Under the pieces are notes generated by a model. The model saw only the letters and a list, made by a program, of their open reading frames with translations, did not search any database and was not told where the DNA came from. Position numbers and translations under genes: made by a program. A DNA stretch of 6,279 bases from Bacteroidales bacterium (GTDB lineage Bacteria; Bacteroidota; Bacteroidia; Bacteroidales; UBA932). Shown in pieces: positions 1 to 6,279 of this stretch. Numbering within the stretch: position 1 is the stretch's first letter; each line of letters begins with the position of its first letter. Location: assembly GCA_024689525.1 (NCBI GenBank), contig JAILDI010000193.1:1-6279 (forward strand). The letters run 5' to 3'.

Positions 1-966
1 ATCGAGCAGGAGATATCGGGTCGATACCTTCTCCGCAAGCCCGCCCTCAGACGCGTGTCCGACGAACTGAAGAACAAGCACATCACCCTCATCGGAGCAG
101 GTCCCGTGGGCCTTTCCGCCGCAATCTGGCTGTATCGTGCCGGGGCTCTGGTTACCCTGGTGGATGCATCCCCCAGGATGGGCGGCGTGCTCCGCTACGG
201 CATCCCCTCGTTCCGCCTGGAGCGCAAGTGGATCGACGCCCTTGAGTCGATGCTCATCAAGGCCGGCATCATGTTCGTGCCGGACACAAAAGTGACCGAT
301 CTCCTGGAGTACTCCAGAAGGGCCGATGCAGTTCTCATCGGCACGGGAGCCGAAAGGCCCGCCACGCTGAACATCCCCGGTGAAGACAATCCCCTGGTGA
401 TTCAGGCCCTCCCCTACCTTAAGAATCCCGAGAACTTCAAACTGGGCAAAAAGGTCATTGTCATAGGCGGCGGAAACGTGGCGATGGACGCCTGCCGCAC
501 TGCGGCACGCAGCGGCTGCGACACCTGGGTATACTACCGCAAAACCTTCGAGAATATGCCCGCCAACCCCCTGGAAGTGGAAGAAGCCAGAAAGGACGGC
601 GTGCAGTTCCGCACCTTCCAGGCCCCCGTGGCCGTCATTGATGGCGGCGTCATTTTCTGCGACTGCGAGAACTTCATCGGAGCCGACGGCAAAACCCTCA
701 CACGCATCATCGAAGGCACGGAGCACATAGTTGAGTGCGACAATATGATTCTGGCAATCAGCGAAAAACCTGACTTCAGCATCCTGGAAGGCAGCGGAGC
801 CACGTTCAACGTACACGGCTGGCCGGAAGCCGGCCCGGACTACAAGATCAACGGCCTTTCCAACGTATACATCGCCGGCGACTTCGCCCTTGGTCCCAGG
901 ACCGTAGTGGAAGCCGTTGCAACGTCCCGCACAGTTACCGAAGCCCTTAAAAACAGTCTCAGATGA
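1..966 (+). CDS. GltD-like NAD(P)/FAD-dependent oxidoreductase, 3' part (5' end outside window)
   Basis: Flavoprotein of the glutamate-synthase small-subunit type, which moves electrons between NAD(P)H and an FAD-linked partner. Residues are counted from the GTG at 55. The FAD Rossmann motif GAGPVGLSAA is at 14-23 and is followed by MGGVLRYGIPSFRL (42-55), a hallmark of the GltD family. A second dinucleotide fold has GGGNVAMD at 138-145, then YYRK (160-163) and NMPA (167-170), resembling the NADPH side of GltD. The C-terminal FAD contact is VYIAGD (271-276). The frame has no stop from base 1 to base 54, no Shine-Dalgarno precedes the GTG, and GltD proteins are normally about 450 residues with an N-terminal Fe-S helical domain. 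I therefore read the gene as continuing off the left edge rather than starting at 55. Its stop overlaps the queC start by 4 bases. The true partner and substrate are unknown; AegA/YgfK-like or PreT-like proteins are alternatives to GltD itself. Confidence 0.85.
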   Translation: MEQEISGRYLLRKPALRRVSDELKNKHITLIGAGPVGLSAAIWLYRAGALVTLVDASPRMGGVLRYGIPSFRLERKWIDALESMLIKAGIMFVPDTKVTDLLEYSRRADAVLIGTGAERPATLNIPGEDNPLVIQALPYLKNPENFKLGKKVIVIGGGNVAMDACRTAARSGCDTWVYYRKTFENMPANPLEVEEARKDGVQFRTFQAPVAVIDGGVIFCDCENFIGADGKTLTRIIEGTEHIVECDNMILAISEKPDFSILEGSGATFNVHGWPEAGPDYKINGLSNVYIAGDFALGPRTVVEAVATSRTVTEALKNSLR

Positions 967-1604
967 AAGCAGTACTGATATATTCCGGAGGTCTGGACAG
1001 CACCACCCTCCTGCACGAATACCGCAACGAGATCCAGCTGGCGGTAAGTTTCGACTACGGCTCCAAGCACAACGCCCGCGAAATCGGATACGCCCGCCAC
1101 AACTGCAACAAGCTTGGCATCCGCCACCTTATAATTCCCCTGGATTTCATCGGCCAGTACTTCAAGAGCAGCCTCCTGGAAGGCGGAGAGCCCATCCCGG
1201 AAGGCAATTATGCCGATGAAAACATGCGCTCCACCGTGGTCCCCTTCCGCAACGGAATTATGCTTTCCGTCGCCGTAGGCCTGGCGGAGAGCCTGGAACT
1301 TGACACCGTCCTGATCGCCAACCACAGCGGGGACCACGCCATCTACCCGGACTGCCGCCCGGAGTTCATCGACGCCTTCTCCAGTGCCGCAGAGCACGGC
1401 ACCTACAACGGCGTTAAGGTGGTTTCCCCCTACTGCAACCTGAACAAGAGGCAAATCGCCCTGAGAGGAAAAGACATGGGCGTGGACTTCTCCCTCACCT
1501 ATTCCTGCTACAACGGCGGCGAAAAGCACTGCGGCCGCTGCGGCACCTGCAACGAAAGAAAAGAGGCCCTCGAGGGCTTCGACCCCACAGAATACGAAGA
1601 ATAA
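963..1604 (+). CDS. queC: 7-cyano-7-deazaguanine (preQ0) synthase QueC
   Basis: Cytosolic ATP-dependent enzyme that converts 7-carboxy-7-deazaguanine and ammonia to preQ0, the nitrile precursor of queuosine. At 213 residues it has normal family length. The PP-loop ATP-pyrophosphatase motif SGGLDSTT is at 8-15. The family blocks VVPFRNG (92-98) and YPDCRPEF (128-135) are present. The zinc site is visible near the C-terminus as Cys182, Cys190, Cys193 and Cys196 (CGRCGTC core). The ATG overlaps the stop of the preceding flavoprotein as ATGA, with no Shine-Dalgarno, so translation is probably coupled. queD follows after 6 bases. All key residues are intact, and the identification is firm. Confidence 0.97.
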   Translation: MKAVLIYSGGLDSTTLLHEYRNEIQLAVSFDYGSKHNAREIGYARHNCNKLGIRHLIIPLDFIGQYFKSSLLEGGEPIPEGNYADENMRSTVVPFRNGIMLSVAVGLAESLELDTVLIANHSGDHAIYPDCRPEFIDAFSSAAEHGTYNGVKVVSPYCNLNKRQIALRGKDMGVDFSLTYSCYNGGEKHCGRCGTCNERKEALEGFDPTEYEE

Positions 1605-1610
1605 TAATAT

Positions 1611-1940
1611 ATGTATTACGTTTGCAAGAGACTTGAGATCTCATCGGCCCACTCCCTGATGCTCTCCTACGAGAGCAAGTGCGAGGACCTGCACGGCCAC
1701 AACTGGATCGTGAAAATCTACTGCCGCAGCGAAAAACTCAACGCCGACGGCATGGTGACAGATTTCACCCTCATCAAGAAGAAGATCGCCGGCGCCCTGG
1801 ACCATAAGAACCTGAACGAAGTGTTCGACTTCAACCCTACCGCCGAAAACATCGCAAAATGGATTTGCGACAACGTGGAGAACGCCTACCGCGTGGAAGT
1901 GTGGGAGAGCGAGATGAACATGGCGGCATATGAAATATAA
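1611..1940 (+). CDS. queD: 6-carboxy-5,6,7,8-tetrahydropterin synthase QueD
   Basis: Zinc enzyme of the PTPS/QueD family, converting 7,8-dihydroneopterin triphosphate to 6-carboxytetrahydropterin, the first dedicated step toward preQ0. The zinc ligands are His14 (SSAHSL), His28 and His30 (DLHGHNW). Cys24 in SKCEDLHGH sits where the catalytic cysteine is expected, Asp64-His65 (LDHKNLN) supplies the rest of the triad, and Glu99 in VWES is the usual pterin-anchoring glutamate. MVTDF (48-52) is another family block. At 109 residues it is somewhat shorter than the roughly 120 of E. coli QueD, but nothing catalytic is missing. The ATG lies 6 bases after the queC stop in an A/T-only stretch without Shine-Dalgarno. 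Its end overlaps queE by 11 bases. The Cys and short length favour QueD over eukaryote-type PTPS, and the neighbours confirm it. Confidence 0.96.
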   Translation: MYYVCKRLEISSAHSLMLSYESKCEDLHGHNWIVKIYCRSEKLNADGMVTDFTLIKKKIAGALDHKNLNEVFDFNPTAENIAKWICDNVENAYRVEVWESEMNMAAYEI

Positions 1941-2505
1941 GGTAAACGAGATATTCTACTCCCTCCAGGGCGAAGGCTACTGGACCGGCACCCCCATGGT
2001 GTTCGTCCGTTTCAGCGGCTGCAACCTCAAATGCCCCTGGTGCGACACCAGCCACGAGAGCGGCGTAGAAATGACTGTCGATGAAATCCTGCACGCAGTC
2101 CTTGACGCCTCTGAAGGCCGATGCCACCGCGTCTGCCTCACCGGCGGCGAGCCCTTACTCAAGGTCGATGCCCCCCTCATCGACGCCCTCCACGCCCGGA
2201 ACCACCTCATCCACGTGGAAACCAACGGCACCCTCCCCCGCCCTGAAGGACTGGACTGGGTGACGATGAGCCCCAAGGGCAAAACCGCCCTCACCAACCC
2301 CGACGAAATCAAACTGGTCTTCGAAGGCGGCACCCCGGACCTGAGCAAATGGGAACCCCTCTGCGACAACCTTTTCCTCCAGCCCTGCGACACTGGCGAC
2401 CCCTCGCGCAACCGCGACATCCTACAGCAAACTATACATTATGTTAAGCAAAACGCCAGGTGGCGGCTATCCCTGCAAACACACAAAATTATCAATATCA
2501 GATGA
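1930..2505 (+). CDS. queE: 7-carboxy-7-deazaguanine synthase QueE (radical SAM)
   Basis: Radical S-adenosylmethionine enzyme that contracts 6-carboxytetrahydropterin to 7-carboxy-7-deazaguanine, the ring-forming step between QueD and QueC. The 191 residues include the N-terminal substrate block EIFYSLQGEG (7-16), the [4Fe-4S] triad Cys31-x3-Cys35-x2-Cys38 (GCNLKCPWCDT), the SAM-binding LTGGEPLL (70-77), VETNG (96-100), MSPKG (113-117) and the classic C-terminal WRLSLQTHKI (178-187). The last block sits just before the stop, so the protein is complete. The start at 1930 overlaps the end of queD by 11 bases; the N-terminal motif begins within a few residues of it, which supports this choice. 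Its stop overlaps the glpA ATG. The cluster needs the [4Fe-4S] centre to be reduced by an outside electron donor, which is not identified here. Confidence 0.96.
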   Translation: MKYKVNEIFYSLQGEGYWTGTPMVFVRFSGCNLKCPWCDTSHESGVEMTVDEILHAVLDASEGRCHRVCLTGGEPLLKVDAPLIDALHARNHLIHVETNGTLPRPEGLDWVTMSPKGKTALTNPDEIKLVFEGGTPDLSKWEPLCDNLFLQPCDTGDPSRNRDILQQTIHYVKQNARWRLSLQTHKIINIR

Positions 2506-2510
2506 ACGAG
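2421..2510 (+). other. A/T-rich queE-glpA junction, pathway switch point inside the cluster
   Basis: The end of queE and start of glpA are visibly richer in A and T than the surrounding coding sequence, notably around 2431-2450 and 2481-2500. The queE stop and glpA start share ATGA at 2502-2505. There is no Shine-Dalgarno. I looked for the Bacteroidota promoter pattern (TTTG, then TAnnTTTG) and found no convincing match upstream of the start. The low G+C may simply keep the glpA start unstructured for translation. Confidence 0.4.
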
Positions 2511-4049
2511 TTTGACGTAATTGTAATCGGTGGTGGCATTACCGGGGCGGGAACCGCCCGGGATTGCGCCCTGCGAGGGCTCAAGGTGCTGCTCGTAGAG
2601 CGGTTCGACATGTCCACCGGGGCAACCGGCCGCAACCACGGCCTGCTGCACAGCGGTGCGCGCTACGCCGTAACCGACCGCGAGTCGGCCGCCGAGTGCA
2701 TCGCGGAGAACAAGATCCTCCGCAAGATCGCCCCGCACTGCATCGACCCCACCGGAGGCCTTTTCATCACCCTTCCGGACGACGACCTCAACTATCAGGG
2801 CACCTTCGTGGAGGCCTGCAAGGCCGCAGGCATCGAGGCCGAGATAATCGACCCCAGAGAGGCCCTCGCGATGGAGCCGTCGGCAAACAGGAATATGATA
2901 GGCGCGGTGAAGGTACCCGACGCAAGCGTTGACCCCTTCCGCCTGTGCGCATCCAACCTGCTTGACGCAAAGCTGCACGGCGCCAGCATCCTCCTTTACA
3001 CGGAGGTCACGGGATTCATTCTCGAAGGCGGCCGGGTGATGGGTATCAAGACCCGAAACAACAAAACCGGAGTGGAAGAAGACTATTACGCCAAGATCAC
3101 GGTCAACGCCGCCGGCATCTGGGGAATGCCCATAATGGAGAAGGCGGGCATCAACGTGGGGATGTTCCCCTCGAAGGGAGCCCTCCTCATCTTCGCCCAC
3201 CGCGTGAACCGGATGGTGCTCAACCGCTGCCGCAAGCCCGCCAACGCCGACATCCTGGTACCGGGCAACACCGTGAGCATTATCGGCACCACATCCACCC
3301 GCGTTCCGCTGGAAGACTGCAACAACCCTCAAGTAACCCCCGACGAGGTCGATCTCCTCATCGGAGAAGGCGTCAAGCTCTCCCCCGCCCTGGCGGAGAC
3401 CCGCATCCTACGCTCATTTGCCGGAGTGCGCCCGCTGGTGAGCGCCGACAGCGACCCTTCCGGCCGCAGCATCTCCCGCGGCGCCGTGTGCCTGGATCAC
3501 GCCAAGCGCGACGGCATGGAAGGCCTTGTGACCATCACCGGAGGTAAGCTCACTACCTATCGCCTTATGGCCGAGATGGCCACCGACATGGTCTGCCGCA
3601 AACTGGGCGTCCACGCCCGCTGCCAGACCGCCTGGACTCCCCTTCCCGGGGCCGAGGGCCACAGTTTCAAGGAGACTGCCGATACCATCTGGCGCACCCC
3701 CGGCAACCAGCCGGAAAAAACCGACATCTACGGAGACGCCCTCGTATGCGAATGCGAAAACATCAGCGTCGGCGAAATCCAGGCCGCGATCCAGCACCTC
3801 GGCGCCGGCAGCCTGGTGGATCTCAGGCGCCGCACCCGCATGGGCATGGGCACCTGCCAGGGCGAGCTTTGCGGCTGCCGCGCAGCCCGCATCCTGGCCG
3901 GAGAGGCCGGCACCCCGGACAAAGCCCTGGACGACCTCCGCTCCTTTATGGCGGAACGCTGGAAAGGCATCTATCCCATCGCCTGGGGCGACGCCCTCCG
4001 CGAAGCAGAATATACACAATGGGTCTATAAACACGTGCTTGGAATATGA
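2502..4049 (+). CDS. glpA: Anaerobic glycerol-3-phosphate dehydrogenase subunit A (catalytic FAD subunit)
   Basis: Catalytic subunit of the quinone-linked GlpABC complex, oxidising sn-glycerol-3-phosphate to dihydroxyacetone phosphate on the inner face of the membrane. The 515-residue protein opens with an FAD Rossmann motif (VIVIGGGITGAGTARD, 6-21). GATGRNHGLLHSGARY (40-55) is the glycerol-3-phosphate dehydrogenase signature around the flavin. Further blocks are VNAAGIWG (201-208), RILRSFAGVRPL (301-312) and TITGGKLTTYRLMAE (344-358). A C-terminal BFD-like [2Fe-2S] domain has Cys416, Cys418, Cys452 and Cys457 (CECEN; GTCQGELCGC), which separates GlpA from the shorter aerobic GlpD. The ATG at 2502 is chosen over an in-frame GTG at 2460 because it forms a 4-base ATGA overlap with queE and places the Rossmann strand at the usual position. 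E. coli GlpA is about 540 residues; the tail after PIAWGDALRE is slightly shorter here. It overlaps glpB by 4 bases. Confidence 0.97.
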   Translation: MNEFDVIVIGGGITGAGTARDCALRGLKVLLVERFDMSTGATGRNHGLLHSGARYAVTDRESAAECIAENKILRKIAPHCIDPTGGLFITLPDDDLNYQGTFVEACKAAGIEAEIIDPREALAMEPSANRNMIGAVKVPDASVDPFRLCASNLLDAKLHGASILLYTEVTGFILEGGRVMGIKTRNNKTGVEEDYYAKITVNAAGIWGMPIMEKAGINVGMFPSKGALLIFAHRVNRMVLNRCRKPANADILVPGNTVSIIGTTSTRVPLEDCNNPQVTPDEVDLLIGEGVKLSPALAETRILRSFAGVRPLVSADSDPSGRSISRGAVCLDHAKRDGMEGLVTITGGKLTTYRLMAEMATDMVCRKLGVHARCQTAWTPLPGAEGHSFKETADTIWRTPGNQPEKTDIYGDALVCECENISVGEIQAAIQHLGAGSLVDLRRRTRMGMGTCQGELCGCRAARILAGEAGTPDKALDDLRSFMAERWKGIYPIAWGDALREAEYTQWVYKHVLGI

Positions 4050-5176
4050 AGTTCGATACCATTATTATAGGTGGCGGCCTTGCGGGACTCACCGCAGGCA
4101 TCAGGCTCCAGGAAGAAGGACGCCGCACCGCAATAGTGAGCAGCGGACAAAGCGCGCTGCATTTCTTCTCAGGCTCGTTCGAGAGCCTTCAGAACTGCCC
4201 GGAGGCGGAAGCCCTTATGGAGAGGGCCGGAGTACGGCTCCACTACTTCCCCAAGGGCAGAAGGCTGCTCCCCGGCGGAGCGTTCCGCGAGGCCGTGCTC
4301 TCGCTGGGCGACGTCTCCCTGCTGCCGGAAGGCCCCATCGGCAAAAAAGCCCTCATCATAAGCTTCAACGGCTATCACGACTTCTTCCCGGAACTCCTCC
4401 GCGGCGCCCTTGCGAAGGAATACATCCAGAGCACCATCGCGACCCTTGAGATGGAAGAGCTGGAGGCCCTGCGCAAGAGCCCCAGCGAAATGAGGTCGGT
4501 TAACATCGCCCGCGTCCTGGACAAGAATCCGGACAAACTGGTTCAGAAAGTGAAGGAACTGGTGGTCGATGAGGATGTAGTGATCCTCCCCCAGGTATTC
4601 GGCCTGGACGATGACGACATCCCCCGCAGGATAAGCGACGCCCTCACCCCGCTGAAGACGATTTTCGTGGGCACCCTTCCCCCGTCGGTGCCCGGCATAC
4701 GCACCCAGAACCAGCTTTGCAGGCGCTACGAGCGCCTCGGCGGCACATTCATCATCGGCGACAGCGTAGTATCGGCCGCAGTGCACGAGGGCGTGGTAAG
4801 CTCAATCGCCTCCAACAACCTGGACACCTACCGCCTCTTCGCCGACCACTTCATCCTCTGCAGCGGCAGCTTCTTCTCCAAGGGCCTGCATTCCGGCCCG
4901 TCGGCCATAGAAGAGCCCGTCTTCGGCCTGGACGTGGAATACCCCGAAAGCCGTGGACAGTGGTACAAGGCCGATTTCTTCGAAGACCAGCCGTATATGG
5001 GCATAGGAGTGAAGGCCGATAAGGACCTGCACCCCAGCATCGGCGGACAGAAAGTGTCGAACCTTTATGTAGCAGGAGCCATCCTGGGCGCATCCAAGGA
5101 TGGGAAATACGGTACCGGAGCCGGCAAGGCCATCAGATCGGCCCTTGCTGCGGCAAATAAAATCTTGAGCCTATGA
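4046..5176 (+). CDS. glpB: Anaerobic glycerol-3-phosphate dehydrogenase subunit B
   Basis: Second flavin-type subunit of GlpABC, thought to pass electrons from GlpA toward the iron-sulfur subunit GlpC. The N-terminal dinucleotide motif is IIIGGGLAGLTAG (6-18), followed by HFFSGSFESL (39-48), a GlpB family block. The C-terminal part has LCSGSFFSKGL (271-281), YVAGAILGA (341-349) and YGTGAGKAI (355-363), matching the C-terminal FAD-contact region of the family. It is 376 residues against roughly 420 in E. coli, so some internal loops are shorter, but both ends are present. The ATG at 4046 overlaps the glpA stop and the TGA at 5174 overlaps the glpC start, each by 4 bases, which supports equal, coupled synthesis of the three subunits. 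Identification rests on motifs plus position between glpA and glpC. Alone it could be taken for a generic FAD-binding protein. Confidence 0.93.
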   Translation: MKFDTIIIGGGLAGLTAGIRLQEEGRRTAIVSSGQSALHFFSGSFESLQNCPEAEALMERAGVRLHYFPKGRRLLPGGAFREAVLSLGDVSLLPEGPIGKKALIISFNGYHDFFPELLRGALAKEYIQSTIATLEMEELEALRKSPSEMRSVNIARVLDKNPDKLVQKVKELVVDEDVVILPQVFGLDDDDIPRRISDALTPLKTIFVGTLPPSVPGIRTQNQLCRRYERLGGTFIIGDSVVSAAVHEGVVSSIASNNLDTYRLFADHFILCSGSFFSKGLHSGPSAIEEPVFGLDVEYPESRGQWYKADFFEDQPYMGIGVKADKDLHPSIGGQKVSNLYVAGAILGASKDGKYGTGAGKAIRSALAAANKILSL

Positions 5177-6279
5177 CATTCCAGGATTATACCAGAAGCG
5201 TACACAACTTTGAAGAGTGTATGAAATGTACGGTATGCACCGCATACTGCCCTGTAGTGCCTGTGAACCCGGATTATCCCGGCCCCAAGCAGGCCGGTCC
5301 GGACGGGGAAAGGCTCCGCTTGAGCGATCCCCTGTTCTTCAACCGCGCCCTCAAATACTGCCTCAACTGCAAGCGCTGCGAGGTGGTATGCCCTTCCGGC
5401 GTGAAGGTGGGCGACCTCATCCTGGAGGCCAGGCTCAAATTCGACAACTCCAAGCCGAAGCTCCGCGACCGCATCCTGGCCAGCACCGACTTCATGGGGT
5501 CGATGGCCCGCCCGTTCGCACCCCTCGTGAATATGGGTACGAGCATGGGTATCGCCAAGGCCGTGATGGACGGAGTCCTGGCCGTGGACAAGCACCGCAC
5601 CTTCCCCAAATACAGCAGCAAGGGATTCGAGAAATGGCTGCGCAAGCAGGAGTCAAAACAGGGCTCCTACCCCCGCCAGGTGGCATATTTCCACGGCTGC
5701 TATGTGGAGTACAACAACCCTCAGCAGGGCAAGGACCTGGTGAAGGTAATGAATGCGCTTGGCGTCGGCGTGCAGCTGCTGGAAGGCGAGAAATGCTGCG
5801 GCGTGGCCGCCATATCGAACAGGCTGGAGAAACAGGCCTGCAAGAATGCCCAGGCCAACCTGGAGGCCATCGGCAAGGCCGTGGCCCAGGGGCTCACGGT
5901 GGTGAATCTCTCATCGACCTGCACCTTCACGATGAAGGACGAGTATCCGTCGATACTGAAGCTGGACAACTCCGCGGTGAAGGATTCGGTGATGCTTGCA
6001 ACCCGCTACATCTGGCAGCTGCTGGAAAGCGGAACGGTGGAGCCTCACTTCAAGAAAGACCTCAAGCCGCTGCGGATTGCCTACCACACTCCCTGCCACA
6101 TGCAGAAACTCGGCTGGAGCATGTTCAGCAAGGAACTGCTGAAGCTCATCCCGGGAGTGGAGCTTATCCCTCTTGAGCAGAACTGCTGCGGCATAGCCGG
6201 CACTTACGGATTCAAAAAGGAGAACTACGAAACATCGATGGCCATCGGCGAAAAACTGTTCGAACAGATCAGGAAGGCC
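5173..6279 (+). CDS. glpC: Anaerobic glycerol-3-phosphate dehydrogenase subunit C, 5' part (runs off right edge)
   Basis: Iron-sulfur subunit that ties GlpAB to the membrane and delivers electrons to quinone. The visible 369 codons are uninterrupted and have no stop; E. coli GlpC is about 396 residues, so only a short C-terminal piece is likely missing. Two ferredoxin-type [4Fe-4S] motifs lie at the N-terminus: Cys16, 19, 22, 26 (CMKCTVCTAYCP) and Cys63, 66, 69, 73 (CLNCKRCEVVCP). Two cysteine-rich CCG domains follow: HGC at 174-176 with CCG at 208-210 and Cys250, then HTPCH with Cys308 and CCG at 338-340. This layout is shared with HdrD/GlcF-type proteins; the direct coupling to glpAB decides for GlpC. 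There is no obvious transmembrane segment in the visible part, so membrane attachment is presumably by amphipathic helices. The start overlaps the glpB stop as ATGA. Confidence 0.94.
   Translation, partial: MTFQDYTRSVHNFEECMKCTVCTAYCPVVPVNPDYPGPKQAGPDGERLRLSDPLFFNRALKYCLNCKRCEVVCPSGVKVGDLILEARLKFDNSKPKLRDRILASTDFMGSMARPFAPLVNMGTSMGIAKAVMDGVLAVDKHRTFPKYSSKGFEKWLRKQESKQGSYPRQVAYFHGCYVEYNNPQQGKDLVKVMNALGVGVQLLEGEKCCGVAAISNRLEKQACKNAQANLEAIGKAVAQGLTVVNLSSTCTFTMKDEYPSILKLDNSAVKDSVMLATRYIWQLLESGTVEPHFKKDLKPLRIAYHTPCHMQKLGWSMFSKELLKLIPGVELIPLEQNCCGIAGTYGFKKENYETSMAIGEKLFEQIRKA

Noticed and set aside
840..1529. Long minus-strand open frame of 229 codons opposite queC
   Set aside because: It is antisense to a well-identified gene, rich in Val, Ala and Gly without any motif, and is expected from codon bias in G+C-rich coding DNA.
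1601..1616. Possible promoter or terminator in the queC-queD gap
   Set aside because: The gap is 6 bases. The A/T run has no paired -33/-7 elements and no stem-loop, so it reads as an unstructured translation start region.
2460..2501. Alternative in-frame GTG start for glpA at 2460
   Set aside because: It would add 14 residues of no family resemblance lying wholly inside queE. The ATG at 2502 gives the standard Rossmann N-terminus and the ATGA overlap repeated at other junctions.
2439..3332. Minus-strand open frame of 297 codons opposite glpA
   Set aside because: Although long, it lies entirely against queE/glpA coding sequence, shows no recognisable domain, and reads like reverse-complement composition (His, Val, Gly, Ala rich).
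3414..4034. Minus-strand open frame of 206 codons opposite the glpA C-terminal region
   Set aside because: Low-complexity Ala/Gly/His composition with no motif. It is a shadow of glpA.
4039..4449. Plus-strand 136-codon frame across the glpA-glpB junction
   Set aside because: Arg/Pro-rich out-of-frame reading of glpB with no resemblance to any family I know.
4169..4786. Minus-strand open frame of 205 codons opposite glpB
   Set aside because: No motif and no credible start context. It is fully covered by glpB.
5217..6176. Plus-strand 319-codon frame overlapping glpC
   Set aside because: It is the shifted frame of glpC, dominated by Arg, Pro, Gly and Gln. The glpC frame carries all the expected cysteine motifs and is open to the window edge.

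Overview
The window is a compact, fully plus-strand gene cluster with almost no non-coding DNA. Six genes follow one another: the 3' part of a GltD-like pyridine-nucleotide/FAD oxidoreductase (1-966, open at the left edge), queC (963-1604), queD (1611-1940), queE (1930-2505), glpA (2502-4049), glpB (4046-5176) and the 5' part of glpC (5173 to beyond the right edge), seven reading frames in all counting both edge genes. Four of the six junctions are 4-base ATGA stop/start overlaps, one is an 11-base overlap and one is a 6-base gap. No promoter, terminator, RNA gene, repeat, CRISPR array or mobile element can be supported.

The organism is probably an anaerobic or facultative bacterium of moderately high G+C. 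Starts lack Shine-Dalgarno sequences, and the one non-overlapping start (queD) is preceded by an A/T-only stretch. That is typical of Bacteroidota, so a Bacteroidales-like host is my best guess; it is an inference, not a proof.

The genes form three functional modules. (1) The GltD-like flavoprotein carries two dinucleotide-binding folds; its natural electron acceptor is unknown, and its N-terminus lies outside the window. (2) QueD, QueE and QueC turn 7,8-dihydroneopterin triphosphate into 6-carboxytetrahydropterin, then 7-carboxy-7-deazaguanine, then preQ0, the precursor of queuosine in tRNA. FolE, upstream in the pathway, and QueF, QueA and Tgt, downstream of it, are not in view. (3) GlpA, GlpB and GlpC form the anaerobic glycerol-3-phosphate dehydrogenase, which oxidises glycerol-3-phosphate to dihydroxyacetone phosphate and passes electrons through flavin and iron-sulfur centres to the membrane quinone pool.

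All individual families are known. The unusual element is the arrangement: a tRNA-modification precursor pathway joined without a gap to a respiratory dehydrogenase, with a flavoprotein at the head. I did not find convincing evidence of an undescribed system.
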